Of a stretch of 64,000 bases of DNA, positions 48,800 to 57,197 are shown piece after piece. Under the pieces are notes generated by a model. The model worked only from the letters and a program-made list of their open reading frames with translations, was not told the origin of the DNA and did no database searches. Source of the stretch: Pseudomonadota bacterium (GTDB lineage Bacteria > Myxococcota_A > UBA796 > SXON01); the NCBI GenBank assembly GCA_030685065.1, contig JAUXQH010000070.1, positions 1-64,000 of the forward strand. The letters run 5' to 3'. A program made the translations under genes and the position numbers. The first letter of the stretch is position 1. Each line of letters starts with the position of its first letter.

Positions 48800-49132
48800 C
48801 TACCCCGCGCTGCACCGCACGCACGTCAGCGCGAAGGGGAGCGCGCGGAGGCGGTCTTCCCCCATCGCGGCGCCGCAGCGGGCGCAGGAGCCGTAGGTGC
48901 CGTCCTCGATGCGATCGAGCGACGTTCGGATGGCACGAAGCTCGGCGCGCGCCTCGGGATCGAGCCCTTCCTGCGCGGCGTCGTCCTCGAGCAGCACGAT
49001 GCGCTCGTCCCAGTCCTCTGGGATGCCGTTGAGGTGGCGCAGGCGGGGGTTGACCTCCGCGTTGCGCGCGAGGACATCCGAGAGGCGCTGAAGCAGCAGC
49101 GACCGAAACGTTTCGAGGGCCGGGGGAGTCAG
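48800..49132 (-). CDS. DksA/TraR-family zinc-finger protein, probable CTG start
   Basis: A 110-residue protein with a C-terminal zinc finger (CARCGAAMGEDRLRALPFAL, TCVRC) of the DksA/TraR kind and an N-terminal coiled coil with the family pattern (PPALETFRSLLLQRLSDVL, EDWDERIVLLEDDAA, LRAIRTSLDRIEDGTYG). The first GTG in frame (48997) would remove the coiled coil. No ATG, GTG or TTG exists upstream in this frame, but CTG 49132 overlaps the stop of the upstream gene (CTGA), the same geometry as the ATGA/GTGA couplings here. DksA-type proteins enter the secondary channel of RNA polymerase. Minimal version: 48800-48997. Confidence 0.75.
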   Translation of the reverse strand: MTPPALETFRSLLLQRLSDVLARNAEVNPRLRHLNGIPEDWDERIVLLEDDAAQEGLDPEARAELRAIRTSLDRIEDGTYGSCARCGAAMGEDRLRALPFALTCVRCSAG

Positions 49133-50340
49133 GCGCGGGTCTCCGCGTGGTCGAGCAGATCCCGCACCCGGTCCGCCAGCACGCGCGCTCCGAAGGGCTT
49201 CGAGAGGATCGGCAGGTCGCAGAGGTCGTAGGTGCCGAGCAGATCGCTCGAGTGCCCGCTCACCAGGAGGACCGGCACGGCGGGCACGCTTCGGCGGGCC
49301 TCGGCCGCGAGCTCGAGCCCGCTGCGGCCGGGCAGCACGGCGTCCGCCACGATGGCGACGATCTCGGACGCATGCAGGCGGAACAACGCCGAGGCGGCCA
49401 CGCCGTCCTCCGCGGCCAGCACGCGGAAGCCCGACCTCCGGAGCACGGCGCCCATCATGGCGAGGGTCGACTCGTCGTCATCGACGATGAGGACGGTGCC
49501 GCAGCCGACGCCCGTGCAGAAGCTACGCGCGAATGCGGGTAGCTCCAACGTCATCGCGGCGCCGGGCTCGATGAGGACACGCCCGCCCGCGCTGGTGACG
49601 AACCGGCGCGCCGACGCGATCGCGCTCGTGTCGGAGGTGGGCAGGGTGCTCACGAGGAGGCGGAGCCGCACGTGGTCGCCGCCCCGCAGCTCCGCCCGGA
49701 GCGGCTCTCCCGCGGGCGCCGCGGCCGCGAGCTCCGCGAGCAGGCCCACCAGGATGGGGAACAGCCGCGCGCGATCGACCTCGACGGTGTGATCCACGTC
49801 TCCCGCCTCGACGACGATGAGGAGGGGATGCAAGGCGGCGGCAGCGTCCCGGACGAGGAGGTCGAGGCCCACCGGCACGCGTTGGCTCGTGTTGCTCGCC
49901 CCGAGCGCCGCGATCTGGAGCCGGATGGCGCGGAGCTCCTCGGCCGCGGCCAGGGTTTCCCGAAGGCAGCGCGCGACCGGCTCGGTCGGCGCCTCCTGGA
50001 GGCCGATCCTCGCGTTGGCCTCCAACGTGGCCTCGACCCGGCCCATGCGGAGCGCGATCGCCGCGGTGATGGCGGCGAGCACGTCCGGGCTCTCGACCGA
50101 GGAGCCCAACGCCAACCAGGTCCCGTCGGCGAGCGGGCTCATGACGAGGTGGCACGCCGGAAGATTGGGCGCAAAGAGCGTGCCGAGGGGGCCGCGGATG
50201 TCCACGCGGCTGCCGATGGCGTATCCGGCCCAGGCCTCGAAGGCCCCGTTGTGGGCGAGCACGAGGCCCGACGCGTCGCATCGCGCTGCGGGCGCGGTGA
50301 AGGCCAGGAGGAACGGATCGTGGGAAGCGGGCTCGCCCAT
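49129..50340 (-). CDS. Degenerate sensor kinase (pseudokinase) fused to a receiver
   Basis: A 403-residue protein. A PAS-like N terminus (FLLAFTAPAARCDASGLVLA) is followed by a helical stretch with no HisKA phospho-His. A HATPase-like part keeps the shape (RARLFPILVGLLAELAAAAP for the N box; SAGGRVLIEPGAAMTLELP at the end), but no clear G1/G2 glycine motifs. The C-terminal receiver (about 290-400) is complete: VDDDES, Asp in ADAVLPGRSG, Ser in LLVSGHS, Lys in SKPF. A scaffold-plus-receiver role phosphorylated by another kinase is inferred. ATG 50340 is nearest to the upstream gene; ATG 50355 is possible. It sits in the ABC-DksA operon. Confidence 0.75.
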   Translation of the reverse strand: MGEPASHDPFLLAFTAPAARCDASGLVLAHNGAFEAWAGYAIGSRVDIRGPLGTLFAPNLPACHLVMSPLADGTWLALGSSVESPDVLAAITAAIALRMGRVEATLEANARIGLQEAPTEPVARCLRETLAAAEELRAIRLQIAALGASNTSQRVPVGLDLLVRDAAAALHPLLIVVEAGDVDHTVEVDRARLFPILVGLLAELAAAAPAGEPLRAELRGGDHVRLRLLVSTLPTSDTSAIASARRFVTSAGGRVLIEPGAAMTLELPAFARSFCTGVGCGTVLIVDDDESTLAMMGAVLRRSGFRVLAAEDGVAASALFRLHASEIVAIVADAVLPGRSGLELAAEARRSVPAVPVLLVSGHSSDLLGTYDLCDLPILSKPFGARVLADRVRDLLDHAETRA

Positions 50341-50344
50341 GAGA

Positions 50345-51190
50345 TCAGGGTACATCCATCCTATGGAATCGCGCAATGGCAAACGTGAGCGACACGGCGA
50401 CGAACACCGCGAGCGCGCCGAACTGTGCCGGCTCCCACCCTTCTTGCCAGCCCTTCCAGCCACCCAGGGCGTTTCCGAGGGTCCACGGGATCACCGCCGC
50501 CGCTTCGGCGACGCCGAAGGCCCCGAGCAGCTTCAGCAGGCCCCAGAGCGCCAGATCCGCCATGAGGAGCAGCGCGACACCCACTACCGTTCCGCCCACC
50601 GAAGGCACCACCAACGAAGCCGCGGTGGCGATGCAGATGAGGCCGACGTCGGACAGGAAGCTGGCGGCGTATCCGCCGAGCAGGGCCCCTACGCCGGGTG
50701 CGCCGAGCGGCGCGCCGAGCGCGGAGGCGCCCTCGGAGGTGAGCCCGAAGAGCGCGGTGCCGGCGCCGAGGCTCGGCACGAGGGTCACCACGAGCGTGGC
50801 CGCGGAGAGCGTCGAGAGCGCGACGAGCTTGGCGGCGAGGATGCTCCAGCGCGGCACGGGCCGGACGACCAGCTCGCGGAGCGTGCGATCGGCCAGCTCG
50901 CCCCCGACCGACGAGGCGGACGCGAGCAGGAGGAACAACGGCAGCACGAAGAAGTTGCGCGCCCAGAGCGCCTTGCCGGCGGTCTCGATGCCGGAGGCGA
51001 TGACGATCTGCGAGACGGGCGTGCCGTTGAAGGACGGGCCCGACTCGTCGAACGACTGCACCCAGGCGTACCCGGCGACCGCGCCGATGCCGACGACCAG
51101 CGCGATGGAGAGCGCGGCGATCGCGCTGCCCTGGGTGAACACCTTGCGGATCTCCGCGAGGACCATGCGGGGGAAGTGGCGGGGGATCAT
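50345..51190 (-). CDS. ABC-2-type transporter permease
   Basis: A 281-residue ABC-2 permease with about six hydrophobic helices: KVFTQGSAIAALSIALVVG at the first, FFVLPLFLLLASASSVGGEL, then the family motif DRTLRELVVRPVPRWSILAA, and GGTVVGVALLLMADLALWGL near the end. Its start overlaps the stop of the ATPase gene (51187) by four bases, so the two form one exporter, of unknown substrate (antibiotic or lipid export is common in this class). Confidence 0.88.
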   Translation of the reverse strand: MIPRHFPRMVLAEIRKVFTQGSAIAALSIALVVGIGAVAGYAWVQSFDESGPSFNGTPVSQIVIASGIETAGKALWARNFFVLPLFLLLASASSVGGELADRTLRELVVRPVPRWSILAAKLVALSTLSAATLVVTLVPSLGAGTALFGLTSEGASALGAPLGAPGVGALLGGYAASFLSDVGLICIATAASLVVPSVGGTVVGVALLLMADLALWGLLKLLGAFGVAEAAAVIPWTLGNALGGWKGWQEGWEPAQFGALAVFVAVSLTFAIARFHRMDVP

Positions 51191-52125
51191 GCGCGCTCCT
51201 CGACGCCGGGCTCGGCGGAGGTGACGGAGAGAAAGAGCTCCTCGAGGGAGCCCGTGCGGGGCAAAAGCTCGTTGACGCCGACACCGGCGAGCACGAGCGC
51301 GCGGTTCAGGCCCGCGGCGTCCAGGTTGTCGAGCGCCACGCGGATGCGGCCGTCCGTGCCGTCTCCCACGATCTCGGCGCCCGGGATGCCGGCGAGCGCG
51401 CGCACGGCGTTGGCGCGATCGTCAACGGCCACCTCGACCTGCCGGCGGCCCGCCGCCATCGCGAGCAGCTCGTCCATTCGGCCCTCGGCCTTGAGCACGC
51501 CCTTGTCGATGATGCCGACCCGGTTGCACATCGCCTCGACCTCCGAGAGGAGGTGGCTCGACACGAACACGGTGAGCTTGTCGCGGCGCGCCAGCTCGAC
51601 CAGGAGCTCCCGCACCTCGCGCATGCCGCGCGGATCGAGCCCGTTCGTGGGCTCGTCGAGCACGAGGAGCCGGGGCTCGCCCACGAGCGCGCGGGCGATG
51701 CCGAGGCGCTGCTTCATGCCGAGCGAGTATCCGCGCACGCGGTCGTTCTTTCGGGCGGCGAGCCCGACGCGCTCGAGCGCGCGGTCGATCTCGGCGGGGG
51801 TGCCGCGGCCCGCGTAGGCGCACGCGACCTCGAGGTTGGCGCGCCCCGAGAGCCACTCGTGGAACCGCGGCGTCTCCACCATCGCGCCGACCCCGGCGCG
51901 CTGCGTGACGGGATCAGCGTTTCCCAGGATTTCGACCGTACCTGCGTCACGTCGAATCAACCCGAGGATGCAGCGAATCGCGGTCGTCTTTCCCGCACCG
52001 TTCGGTCCCAGGAACCCGTAGAGATCGCCGGGCCGTACGTCGAGGTCCAGGTTGTCTACGGCCGCGCGGCTACCGTACCGGCGTGCGAGCCCCCGGACCC
52101 GGAGCGCAGAATCGTCGCTTGTCAC
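51187..52125 (-). CDS. ABC transporter ATP-binding protein
   Basis: A 312-residue ATPase of the DrrA/CcmA-like ABC-2 group. Walker A GPNGAGKTT, signature YSLGMKQRLGIA, Walker B LLVLDEPTNGLDP and switch His in FVSSHLLSEVEAM. The C-terminal about 90 residues (RRQVEVAVDDRANAVRALAG, SLEELFLSVTS) are the usual DrrA-type tail. First gene of the minus-strand operon ABC ATPase, permease, pseudokinase-receiver, DksA-like. Confidence 0.95.
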   Translation of the reverse strand: MTSDDSALRVRGLARRYGSRAAVDNLDLDVRPGDLYGFLGPNGAGKTTAIRCILGLIRRDAGTVEILGNADPVTQRAGVGAMVETPRFHEWLSGRANLEVACAYAGRGTPAEIDRALERVGLAARKNDRVRGYSLGMKQRLGIARALVGEPRLLVLDEPTNGLDPRGMREVRELLVELARRDKLTVFVSSHLLSEVEAMCNRVGIIDKGVLKAEGRMDELLAMAAGRRQVEVAVDDRANAVRALAGIPGAEIVGDGTDGRIRVALDNLDAAGLNRALVLAGVGVNELLPRTGSLEELFLSVTSAEPGVEERA

Positions 52126-52220
52126 CCGTTCCTCCGCCGTGTATTGAGCGGGCCCAGCCCGCTCCCGTCCGCAACCCGTCGGGAGGCGCGGCGGGACCCT
52201 TCTACTTTCTCGGAGGCGAC

Positions 52221-53456
52221 ATGCCCACCACCAAGCCCGCCGTCCTCACTCTCTTTCTGCTCGCAGGTTGTCTCGACCCGAAGCAGTTGGACGATTCCGG
52301 CACCGACGACACCGGCCCCGGCGCCGACGGGCCCACCGTCTTCGACGTGAACGACGGCACCGTCGCCGAGGACACCGTCGTCACGCTCTCGGGCCTCGTC
52401 GTCACGTCGCCGCTCAATCGCGACGGCGACGGCTTCTTCGTGGCCGATCCGGCGGGCGGGCCCAACAGCGGCCTGTTCGTGTGGCGCCAGATGGGGATGG
52501 AAGGGATCGCCGTCGCGCAGGGCGACGAGGTGCGCATCACCGGCACGCCCAACGAGTTCTACGACTGGATGGAGTTCGTCATCGGCAGCGTCGACGATGT
52601 CGAGATCACCGGGGAGGCCACGCAGCCCCCCGCGGTCGACCTCGGGGACGGCGCCGGGGTGGTGTGGGAGGACTACGAGAGCGTGGTCATCTCGCTCACC
52701 GAGCAGACCGTGACGGCGGTGGACGGCTTCAACACCGGCACCCTCACCGCCGGCATCAAGCTGGACGACGGCTTCCAGTACCTCGACTACGACTGCCGCG
52801 GATCCTTCGCCACCCTCACCGGCGTCCTGTTCTACGCGTACGAGGCGCACTCGCTCAACCCGCGCGCCGACACCGATCTGGGCGCCTACACCGTGCCGGA
52901 GCCCGAGGTGGCGACCATCGCCTCCATCCAGGCGGGGAGCGTGTGTGGCCCGGTGACGGTCGAGGGCGTGGTCGCCACGACCCCGGCCGCGGAAGACGAT
53001 GGGTCCAGCACCTTTTTCGTGCAGGACGCCGGCGGGGGCTCCGGCCTCGCGGTCTACACGCCCGATGTCGTGGTCGACGTGGCCGTGGGCGACGTGTTCA
53101 CGCTCTCCGGCTCGGCCGAGGAGTTCTACGAGTTCACCCAGCTCCGCATCGCCGACACCGCGACCGACATGGAGCTGACCGGCACCGGCAGCATCGCCGT
53201 GGCCGAGTCCCTCGCGGCCGCCCCGACCGACTGGGAGCCCTATGAGGGCGCCCTGATCACGCTCGCGGACCTCGAGGTCACCGCCGAGGGCAAGTTCGGC
53301 GAGGTCGAGACCAACTACGGCATCAAGCTCGACACGCTCTTCTACGAGAACGACGCCGAGATGGGCTCGCGTTTCAGCACCGTCACCGGCGTGGTGTACT
53401 ACAACTTCTCCGAGTGGAAGATCGAGCCGCGCGACGCGTCGGACCTCGTCCCGTAG
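52221..53456 (+). CDS. Secreted OB-fold repeat lipoprotein
   Basis: A 411-residue lipoprotein: ATG 52221 with CGGAGG upstream, signal ending LFLLAGC, then a DTGPG-type linker. The mature part is two to three copies of a module with the pattern TLSGLVV...GFFVADPAGGPNSGLFV...GDEVRITGTPNEFYDWMEF, and again TVEGVVA...TFFVQDAGGGSGLAV...FTLSGSAEEFYEFTQL. It resembles the OB-fold domain at the N terminus of ExeM/NucH-type secreted nucleases and DUF5689 proteins, but no nuclease domain follows. It may bind DNA or polysaccharide at the surface. No partner gene on this strand is closely coupled. Confidence 0.75.
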   Translation: MPTTKPAVLTLFLLAGCLDPKQLDDSGTDDTGPGADGPTVFDVNDGTVAEDTVVTLSGLVVTSPLNRDGDGFFVADPAGGPNSGLFVWRQMGMEGIAVAQGDEVRITGTPNEFYDWMEFVIGSVDDVEITGEATQPPAVDLGDGAGVVWEDYESVVISLTEQTVTAVDGFNTGTLTAGIKLDDGFQYLDYDCRGSFATLTGVLFYAYEAHSLNPRADTDLGAYTVPEPEVATIASIQAGSVCGPVTVEGVVATTPAAEDDGSSTFFVQDAGGGSGLAVYTPDVVVDVAVGDVFTLSGSAEEFYEFTQLRIADTATDMELTGTGSIAVAESLAAAPTDWEPYEGALITLADLEVTAEGKFGEVETNYGIKLDTLFYENDAEMGSRFSTVTGVVYYNFSEWKIEPRDASDLVP

Positions 53457-53466
53457 CGCGCTTGGG

Positions 53467-53486
53467 GCGGGGGGCCGGCCCCCCGC
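53467..53486. terminator. 20-bp perfect palindrome after the OB-fold gene
   Basis: GCGGGGGGCC followed by its exact complement GGCCCCCCGC, ten bases after the stop. No T-run follows. It is a candidate rho-dependent or GC-only terminator, similar in kind to the hairpins at 35317, 39682 and 62539. Confidence 0.5.
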
Positions 53487-53547
53487 AACGCCCCCCGGAG
53501 CCCCAGGCCGGAGCCCCGAGCCTGGAGCCCTCACCCCGGAGTCACCG

Positions 53548-54909
53548 ATGCGCCGACCCGCCTCCCCGTCCCGTCGTGAGGCCCTCGTGGGGGCCGCCGC
53601 CACCGTCGCCGCGTGCACCGGCCCCAAGGGGGACACCGGCGGCGAGCTCCCGGCGCCCGAGGCCGCCACCATCGACACGATCGTCGTGTTGATGATGGAG
53701 AACCGGAGCTTCGACCACTACCTCGGCGCGCTCCGCCTGGTCGACGGCCGGATGGACGTGGACGGCCTGGATGCCGCCATGTCGAACCCCGGCTCGGCGG
53801 GAGAGGAGCACCCGGTGGCGCCCACGGCGGTGGACTGCCCCGCGGACCCCGGCCACAGCTGGGCGGCCTCGCACGACCAGTTCAACGAGGGCGCGAACGA
53901 CGGCTTCGTGCGCGGCTACGAGACCCGCTGCGAGCCCGACCTGGTCGGCGAGGTCATGGGCTACCTCACGCGGGACCAGCTGCCGGTCACCTACGCGCTG
54001 GCGGACGCGTACACCGTGTGCGACGCGTGGTTCTGCTCCGTGATGGGCCCGACCTGGCCCAACCGCTTCTATGGGCACGCCGCCACGAGCGACGGCCAGA
54101 AGAACAACGACTTCCCGAGCGGGGGCGCGTTCACCTTCCCGACCGTGTGGAACAAGCTCGACGAGGCGGGCATCGCCTGGCGCTACTACTACACGGACGT
54201 GCCCTACATCGGCCTGTTCGCGGGGCACTTCCGGAACGAGACCGCGGCGCTGCTCGAGGAATTCCTCTCCGACGCCGAGCGTGGCGCGCTCCCGCCCGTG
54301 GTCTGGATCGATCCGGGCTTCAGCTACAACGACGACCACCCGCCGCACCATCCCGGCCTCGGCCAGGAGATGATCGCCCTGGTGTACGACGCGCTCTCCC
54401 GCTCGCCCCAGTGGGGGCGGTGCCTGCTCGTCGTGTTGTACGACGAGCACGGTGGCTTTCACGATCACGTCGCGCCGCCCACGACGGACGATGACCTCGC
54501 CGCCGACGGCTTCGACCAGATGGGCTTTCGCGTCCCGACGCTGCTCGTCGGGCCGTACGTGCGGCCGGGGGTCGAGCACACCACGTTCGACCACACCAGC
54601 TGGATCAAGTACGTCTGCGAGCGGCACGGCATCGACCCGTGGAACGCGCGGCTGCGCGCGGCCAACTCGATCGGCGTCGCGCTGGACACCGACCGCATGG
54701 CGATCTCCGCGGCCGCCCTCCCGATCACGCTGCCCGTGTGGGACTTCGACGAGACGACGCTCGGCGCGGAGTGCAACTACGGCGGCGGTCCGGTGCAGAC
54801 GGAGACGACCGACATCGAGCGCTTCGTGCGGGAGTTCACGCCGGGGCTCGACGGCACGGCCAAGGTGGCCGAGCGCCTCGCGGCGATCCGGGCGCGGCGG
54901 CGGGGGTAG
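53548..54909 (+). CDS. Phospholipase C/acid phosphatase-like phosphoesterase (secreted)
   Basis: A 453-residue protein of the PF04185 phosphoesterase family (non-hemolytic phospholipase C, AcpA). The N terminus combines a Tat-like motif (SRREALVGAAATVAAC) with a lipobox cysteine. Catalytic signature MMENRSFDHYLGAL, then DQLPVTYALADAYTVCDAWF, MGPTWPNRFYGHAATSDG, VVLYDEHGGFHDHVAPP with the second metal cluster, and FRVPTLLVGPYVRPG. It should cleave phosphodiesters or phosphomonoesters outside the cytoplasmic membrane. ATG 53548 is preceded by GGAG. Confidence 0.92.
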   Translation: MRRPASPSRREALVGAAATVAACTGPKGDTGGELPAPEAATIDTIVVLMMENRSFDHYLGALRLVDGRMDVDGLDAAMSNPGSAGEEHPVAPTAVDCPADPGHSWAASHDQFNEGANDGFVRGYETRCEPDLVGEVMGYLTRDQLPVTYALADAYTVCDAWFCSVMGPTWPNRFYGHAATSDGQKNNDFPSGGAFTFPTVWNKLDEAGIAWRYYYTDVPYIGLFAGHFRNETAALLEEFLSDAERGALPPVVWIDPGFSYNDDHPPHHPGLGQEMIALVYDALSRSPQWGRCLLVVLYDEHGGFHDHVAPPTTDDDLAADGFDQMGFRVPTLLVGPYVRPGVEHTTFDHTSWIKYVCERHGIDPWNARLRAANSIGVALDTDRMAISAAALPITLPVWDFDETTLGAECNYGGGPVQTETTDIERFVREFTPGLDGTAKVAERLAAIRARRRG

Positions 54910-54918
54910 GGCCGGACT

Positions 54919-56121
54919 CTACGCGTGAGCGCGGCGTGTCCCGCCCCGAACCAGCTCCAATACGCTCTCCTCCGCCGGCACCCCGATGCGCAAGGGGAAG
55001 CCGTAGTGCCCGTTGGCGCGGTGGACGTAGAGGCGGTTGTGACGCTGGCCCCACGCTCCGTGGTCCGGGAGCCCCGCGAGCGCGCGCACGGCGGTCCAGT
55101 CGAGCCCGAGCGACACGAGGCCCACGTGACCGCCGTGGGTGTGCCCCGCGAGGACCAGGTCCGCCGCGTCGTCGGGGAGGAGCTTGAAGGCGCCCGGATC
55201 GTGGAGGAGGATGATGCGCAGGCCCTCCTCGGGGCGCACGAGATCGATCAGGACCCCGCGCATCGTGCGCGCGCGGTCGCGCCAATGAAAGTCCATCCCG
55301 ACGATCTGCACCTTCCCGATCCGCGTGTTCACGGTGGTCGACTCGTCTACCAGGAGCCGCACGCCCGCGGCCGCGAGCCCCTCGGCGACCGCGTCGGGGC
55401 ACTCCAGATCGTGGTTGCCGCGGCAGGCGTACACGTGCGGGTGGGCCCGGAGCGGCGCGAGCGCGCGGCCGAGCATCGCGCCGTCCGCGTGGGTGTCGCG
55501 GGTCAGGTAGTCGCCGGTGAGCAGGATGAGGTCGGGTTGCGCGGCCACCGCGCGCTGGCAGATGCGGACGAGCCGCGCCTCGCTCATGAAGGCGCCGAGG
55601 TGGGGGTCGGAGATCTGCACCACGCGCAGGCCGGCGTGCCCCGGCTTCGACAGGCCGCGGCGGCGCCGGATCATCGTCGGCAGGCGGCCAAGCTCGTCGG
55701 GGGTCGGTACGGACAGATCGATCGTGACCGTTTCTCTGCGCGCGTTCAGGCTCCACAGGACGCCCGCCGCGGCCACCGCGAAGGGAACCCAGGCGCCGAG
55801 CGTCACGCCGGTGACGCTCCATGGCAACACCAGGAACGTGCTCACGACGAACCACGAGGCGGGCCAGCTCACGAACAGCCGCCAGCCGATCGGCATCGGC
55901 TTCGCGCGCGCCAGCCCCACCATCATCGCGTACGTGGTGGCCTGGAGGTACCAGAACGCCGGCGTGTAGGCCCCGGCGAGCCGGTAGGCGCCGATCGCCA
56001 GGAGCGCCTGGATCGAGAGCCCCACGAGCACGGGCGCCACGAAGCGCGCCCCGTTGCGCGCACCCACGACGGTGGCGAACAGGAGCGTGGCGGCGATGCA
56101 GGCGATCGAGAAGGCGGTCAT
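54919..56121 (-). CDS. Membrane-anchored metallophosphoesterase (YkuE-like)
   Basis: A 400-residue protein: four N-terminal membrane helices (about 1-125), then a calcineurin-like phosphoesterase with VQISDPHLG, LLTGDYLTRD, CRGNHDLECP, LLHDPGAF and LAGHTHGGHVG, the complete binuclear metal set. YkuE-type enzymes hydrolyse phosphoesters including lipid pyrophosphates such as UDP-diacylglucosamine in related families. ATG 56121 begins the first helix. The 3' end is ten bases from the convergent phosphoesterase gene. Confidence 0.9.
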   Translation of the reverse strand: MTAFSIACIAATLLFATVVGARNGARFVAPVLVGLSIQALLAIGAYRLAGAYTPAFWYLQATTYAMMVGLARAKPMPIGWRLFVSWPASWFVVSTFLVLPWSVTGVTLGAWVPFAVAAAGVLWSLNARRETVTIDLSVPTPDELGRLPTMIRRRRGLSKPGHAGLRVVQISDPHLGAFMSEARLVRICQRAVAAQPDLILLTGDYLTRDTHADGAMLGRALAPLRAHPHVYACRGNHDLECPDAVAEGLAAAGVRLLVDESTTVNTRIGKVQIVGMDFHWRDRARTMRGVLIDLVRPEEGLRIILLHDPGAFKLLPDDAADLVLAGHTHGGHVGLVSLGLDWTAVRALAGLPDHGAWGQRHNRLYVHRANGHYGFPLRIGVPAEESVLELVRGGTRRAHA

Positions 56122-56213
56122 GCGGCGAGCCGGGCGCGTTCAACGTAGCCACGGTCCGGCGGGGCGGTGTCGCGAGTGGTCATGGAAGGGGCCCGCCGGC
56201 GGGGGCGCGAACG

Positions 56214-56843
56214 TCAGTTCAGGAGCAGGTGCTTCACCAGCGCGGTGCGCAACTCCAGGAGCGGCGAGGGATCGATGCCGGAGCTCTCCGCAAGGGCCTC
56301 GACCGGGAGCTGGGCGAGAAGCCACGCGAGGGTTGGCGGGCTGAACCCCCCATCCTTCCGCCCGGCGTCGACGATCGCGCGGTCGAGGTCGCCTCCGTCC
56401 GCGAGCAGCGCGCCCACGTCGACCAGATCACGAATCGCGGAGCGTCCGAGCAGCGCGGTCAGCTTGTTGACGAGGATCTCGTGCCTTGTGTCCACGAAGA
56501 TCCCAGGGGATGCCTCGATGGCCGGCTCCACCGCGGGAACTGGCTCCGCCACCACGTCGACAATCGTGCGCTCGACTGGATCCTCCACGACGTAGCGTCG
56601 GTAGCCGGGCGCCTCCCGCTCCGTGCGCACGCTCAAGCCCGCCGCCCGAAGGGTCGATTCGACCTCGCTCGGGATGGTGTCGAGGACGCTCCGGCCGTGG
56701 AAGAACAGGTCGAGGTCGCGCGTGGTCCGGTGCCCGAGGTGAAAACCCGCCAGCGCGGCTCCTCCGGTGAGACGCCAGGGCGGATCGAAGCCGGCGAGCA
56801 GATCGAGGATGCGCCGCTGTAGCGGGCTCAATCGCGACTGCAT
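56214..56843 (-). CDS. Nucleotidyltransferase-fold protein (AbiEii/toxin-like)
   Basis: A 209-residue protein with the minimal nucleotidyltransferase signature: RLTGGAALAGFHLGHRTTRD, then LDLFFHG giving the DxD pair, and a third acidic strand (RTIVDVVAEP). A helical half follows with DTRHEILVNKLTALLGR and RDLVDVGALLADG, as in AbiEii/MNT-type proteins. ATG 56843 is used; the frame upstream to 56969 is shadow of the partner gene. It lies one base after the stop of the 98-residue partner, the usual arrangement of an AbiEii toxin-like pair. Activity (NTP transfer to tRNA or protein) is inferred from the fold. Confidence 0.82.
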   Translation of the reverse strand: MQSRLSPLQRRILDLLAGFDPPWRLTGGAALAGFHLGHRTTRDLDLFFHGRSVLDTIPSEVESTLRAAGLSVRTEREAPGYRRYVVEDPVERTIVDVVAEPVPAVEPAIEASPGIFVDTRHEILVNKLTALLGRSAIRDLVDVGALLADGGDLDRAIVDAGRKDGGFSPPTLAWLLAQLPVEALAESSGIDPSPLLELRTALVKHLLLN

Positions 56844-56844
56844 C

Positions 56845-57141
56845 CTACGGATCGCCGACCGGTGTCGCCGCGAGCAGCCACTCCCAGAACGCGCGCTCCT
56901 TGCCGAGGTAGCGCTCCAGCCGCGGCCAGAGCGCGCGCATCTGCCCGAGCGATGCGAGCGTGAGCGCATCGTCCGGCTTCGCCTGCCGCATCGTCGTACC
57001 GAGCCAGTAGGCCGCCACGTCCGGGTTGGCGCTGTCGAGCCGTTCGCGCAGCTCGGCCAACGTGAGGTCGTTGTCCCAAAGGAACGACGGGCGCCCCTGC
57101 GCGTCGCAGAGCTGTTCCGGAGGCGTGGGGTTCAGGCGCAT
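56845..57141 (-). CDS. Small partner of the nucleotidyltransferase (antitoxin-like)
   Basis: A 98-residue helical protein: RPSFLWDNDLTLAELRERLD, VAAYWLGTTMRQAKPDDALT, ALWPRLERYLGKERAFWEWL. The pattern (PxFLWD, then YW-[LI]-G and a last Trp-rich helix) recurs in proteins encoded before AbiEii-like genes. It has no HTH motif, so if it neutralises the partner it does so by contact or chemistry rather than by repression. ATG 57141 is the first start at the homology; the frame to 57273 is not coding. Confidence 0.75.
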   Translation of the reverse strand: MRLNPTPPEQLCDAQGRPSFLWDNDLTLAELRERLDSANPDVAAYWLGTTMRQAKPDDALTLASLGQMRALWPRLERYLGKERAFWEWLLAATPVGDP

Positions 57142-57197
57142 TCTCGGAAGGTATCCTCTCGTTGGCCCGTGGCGCGCCGGCGCGCGAGGGGCCCCAG

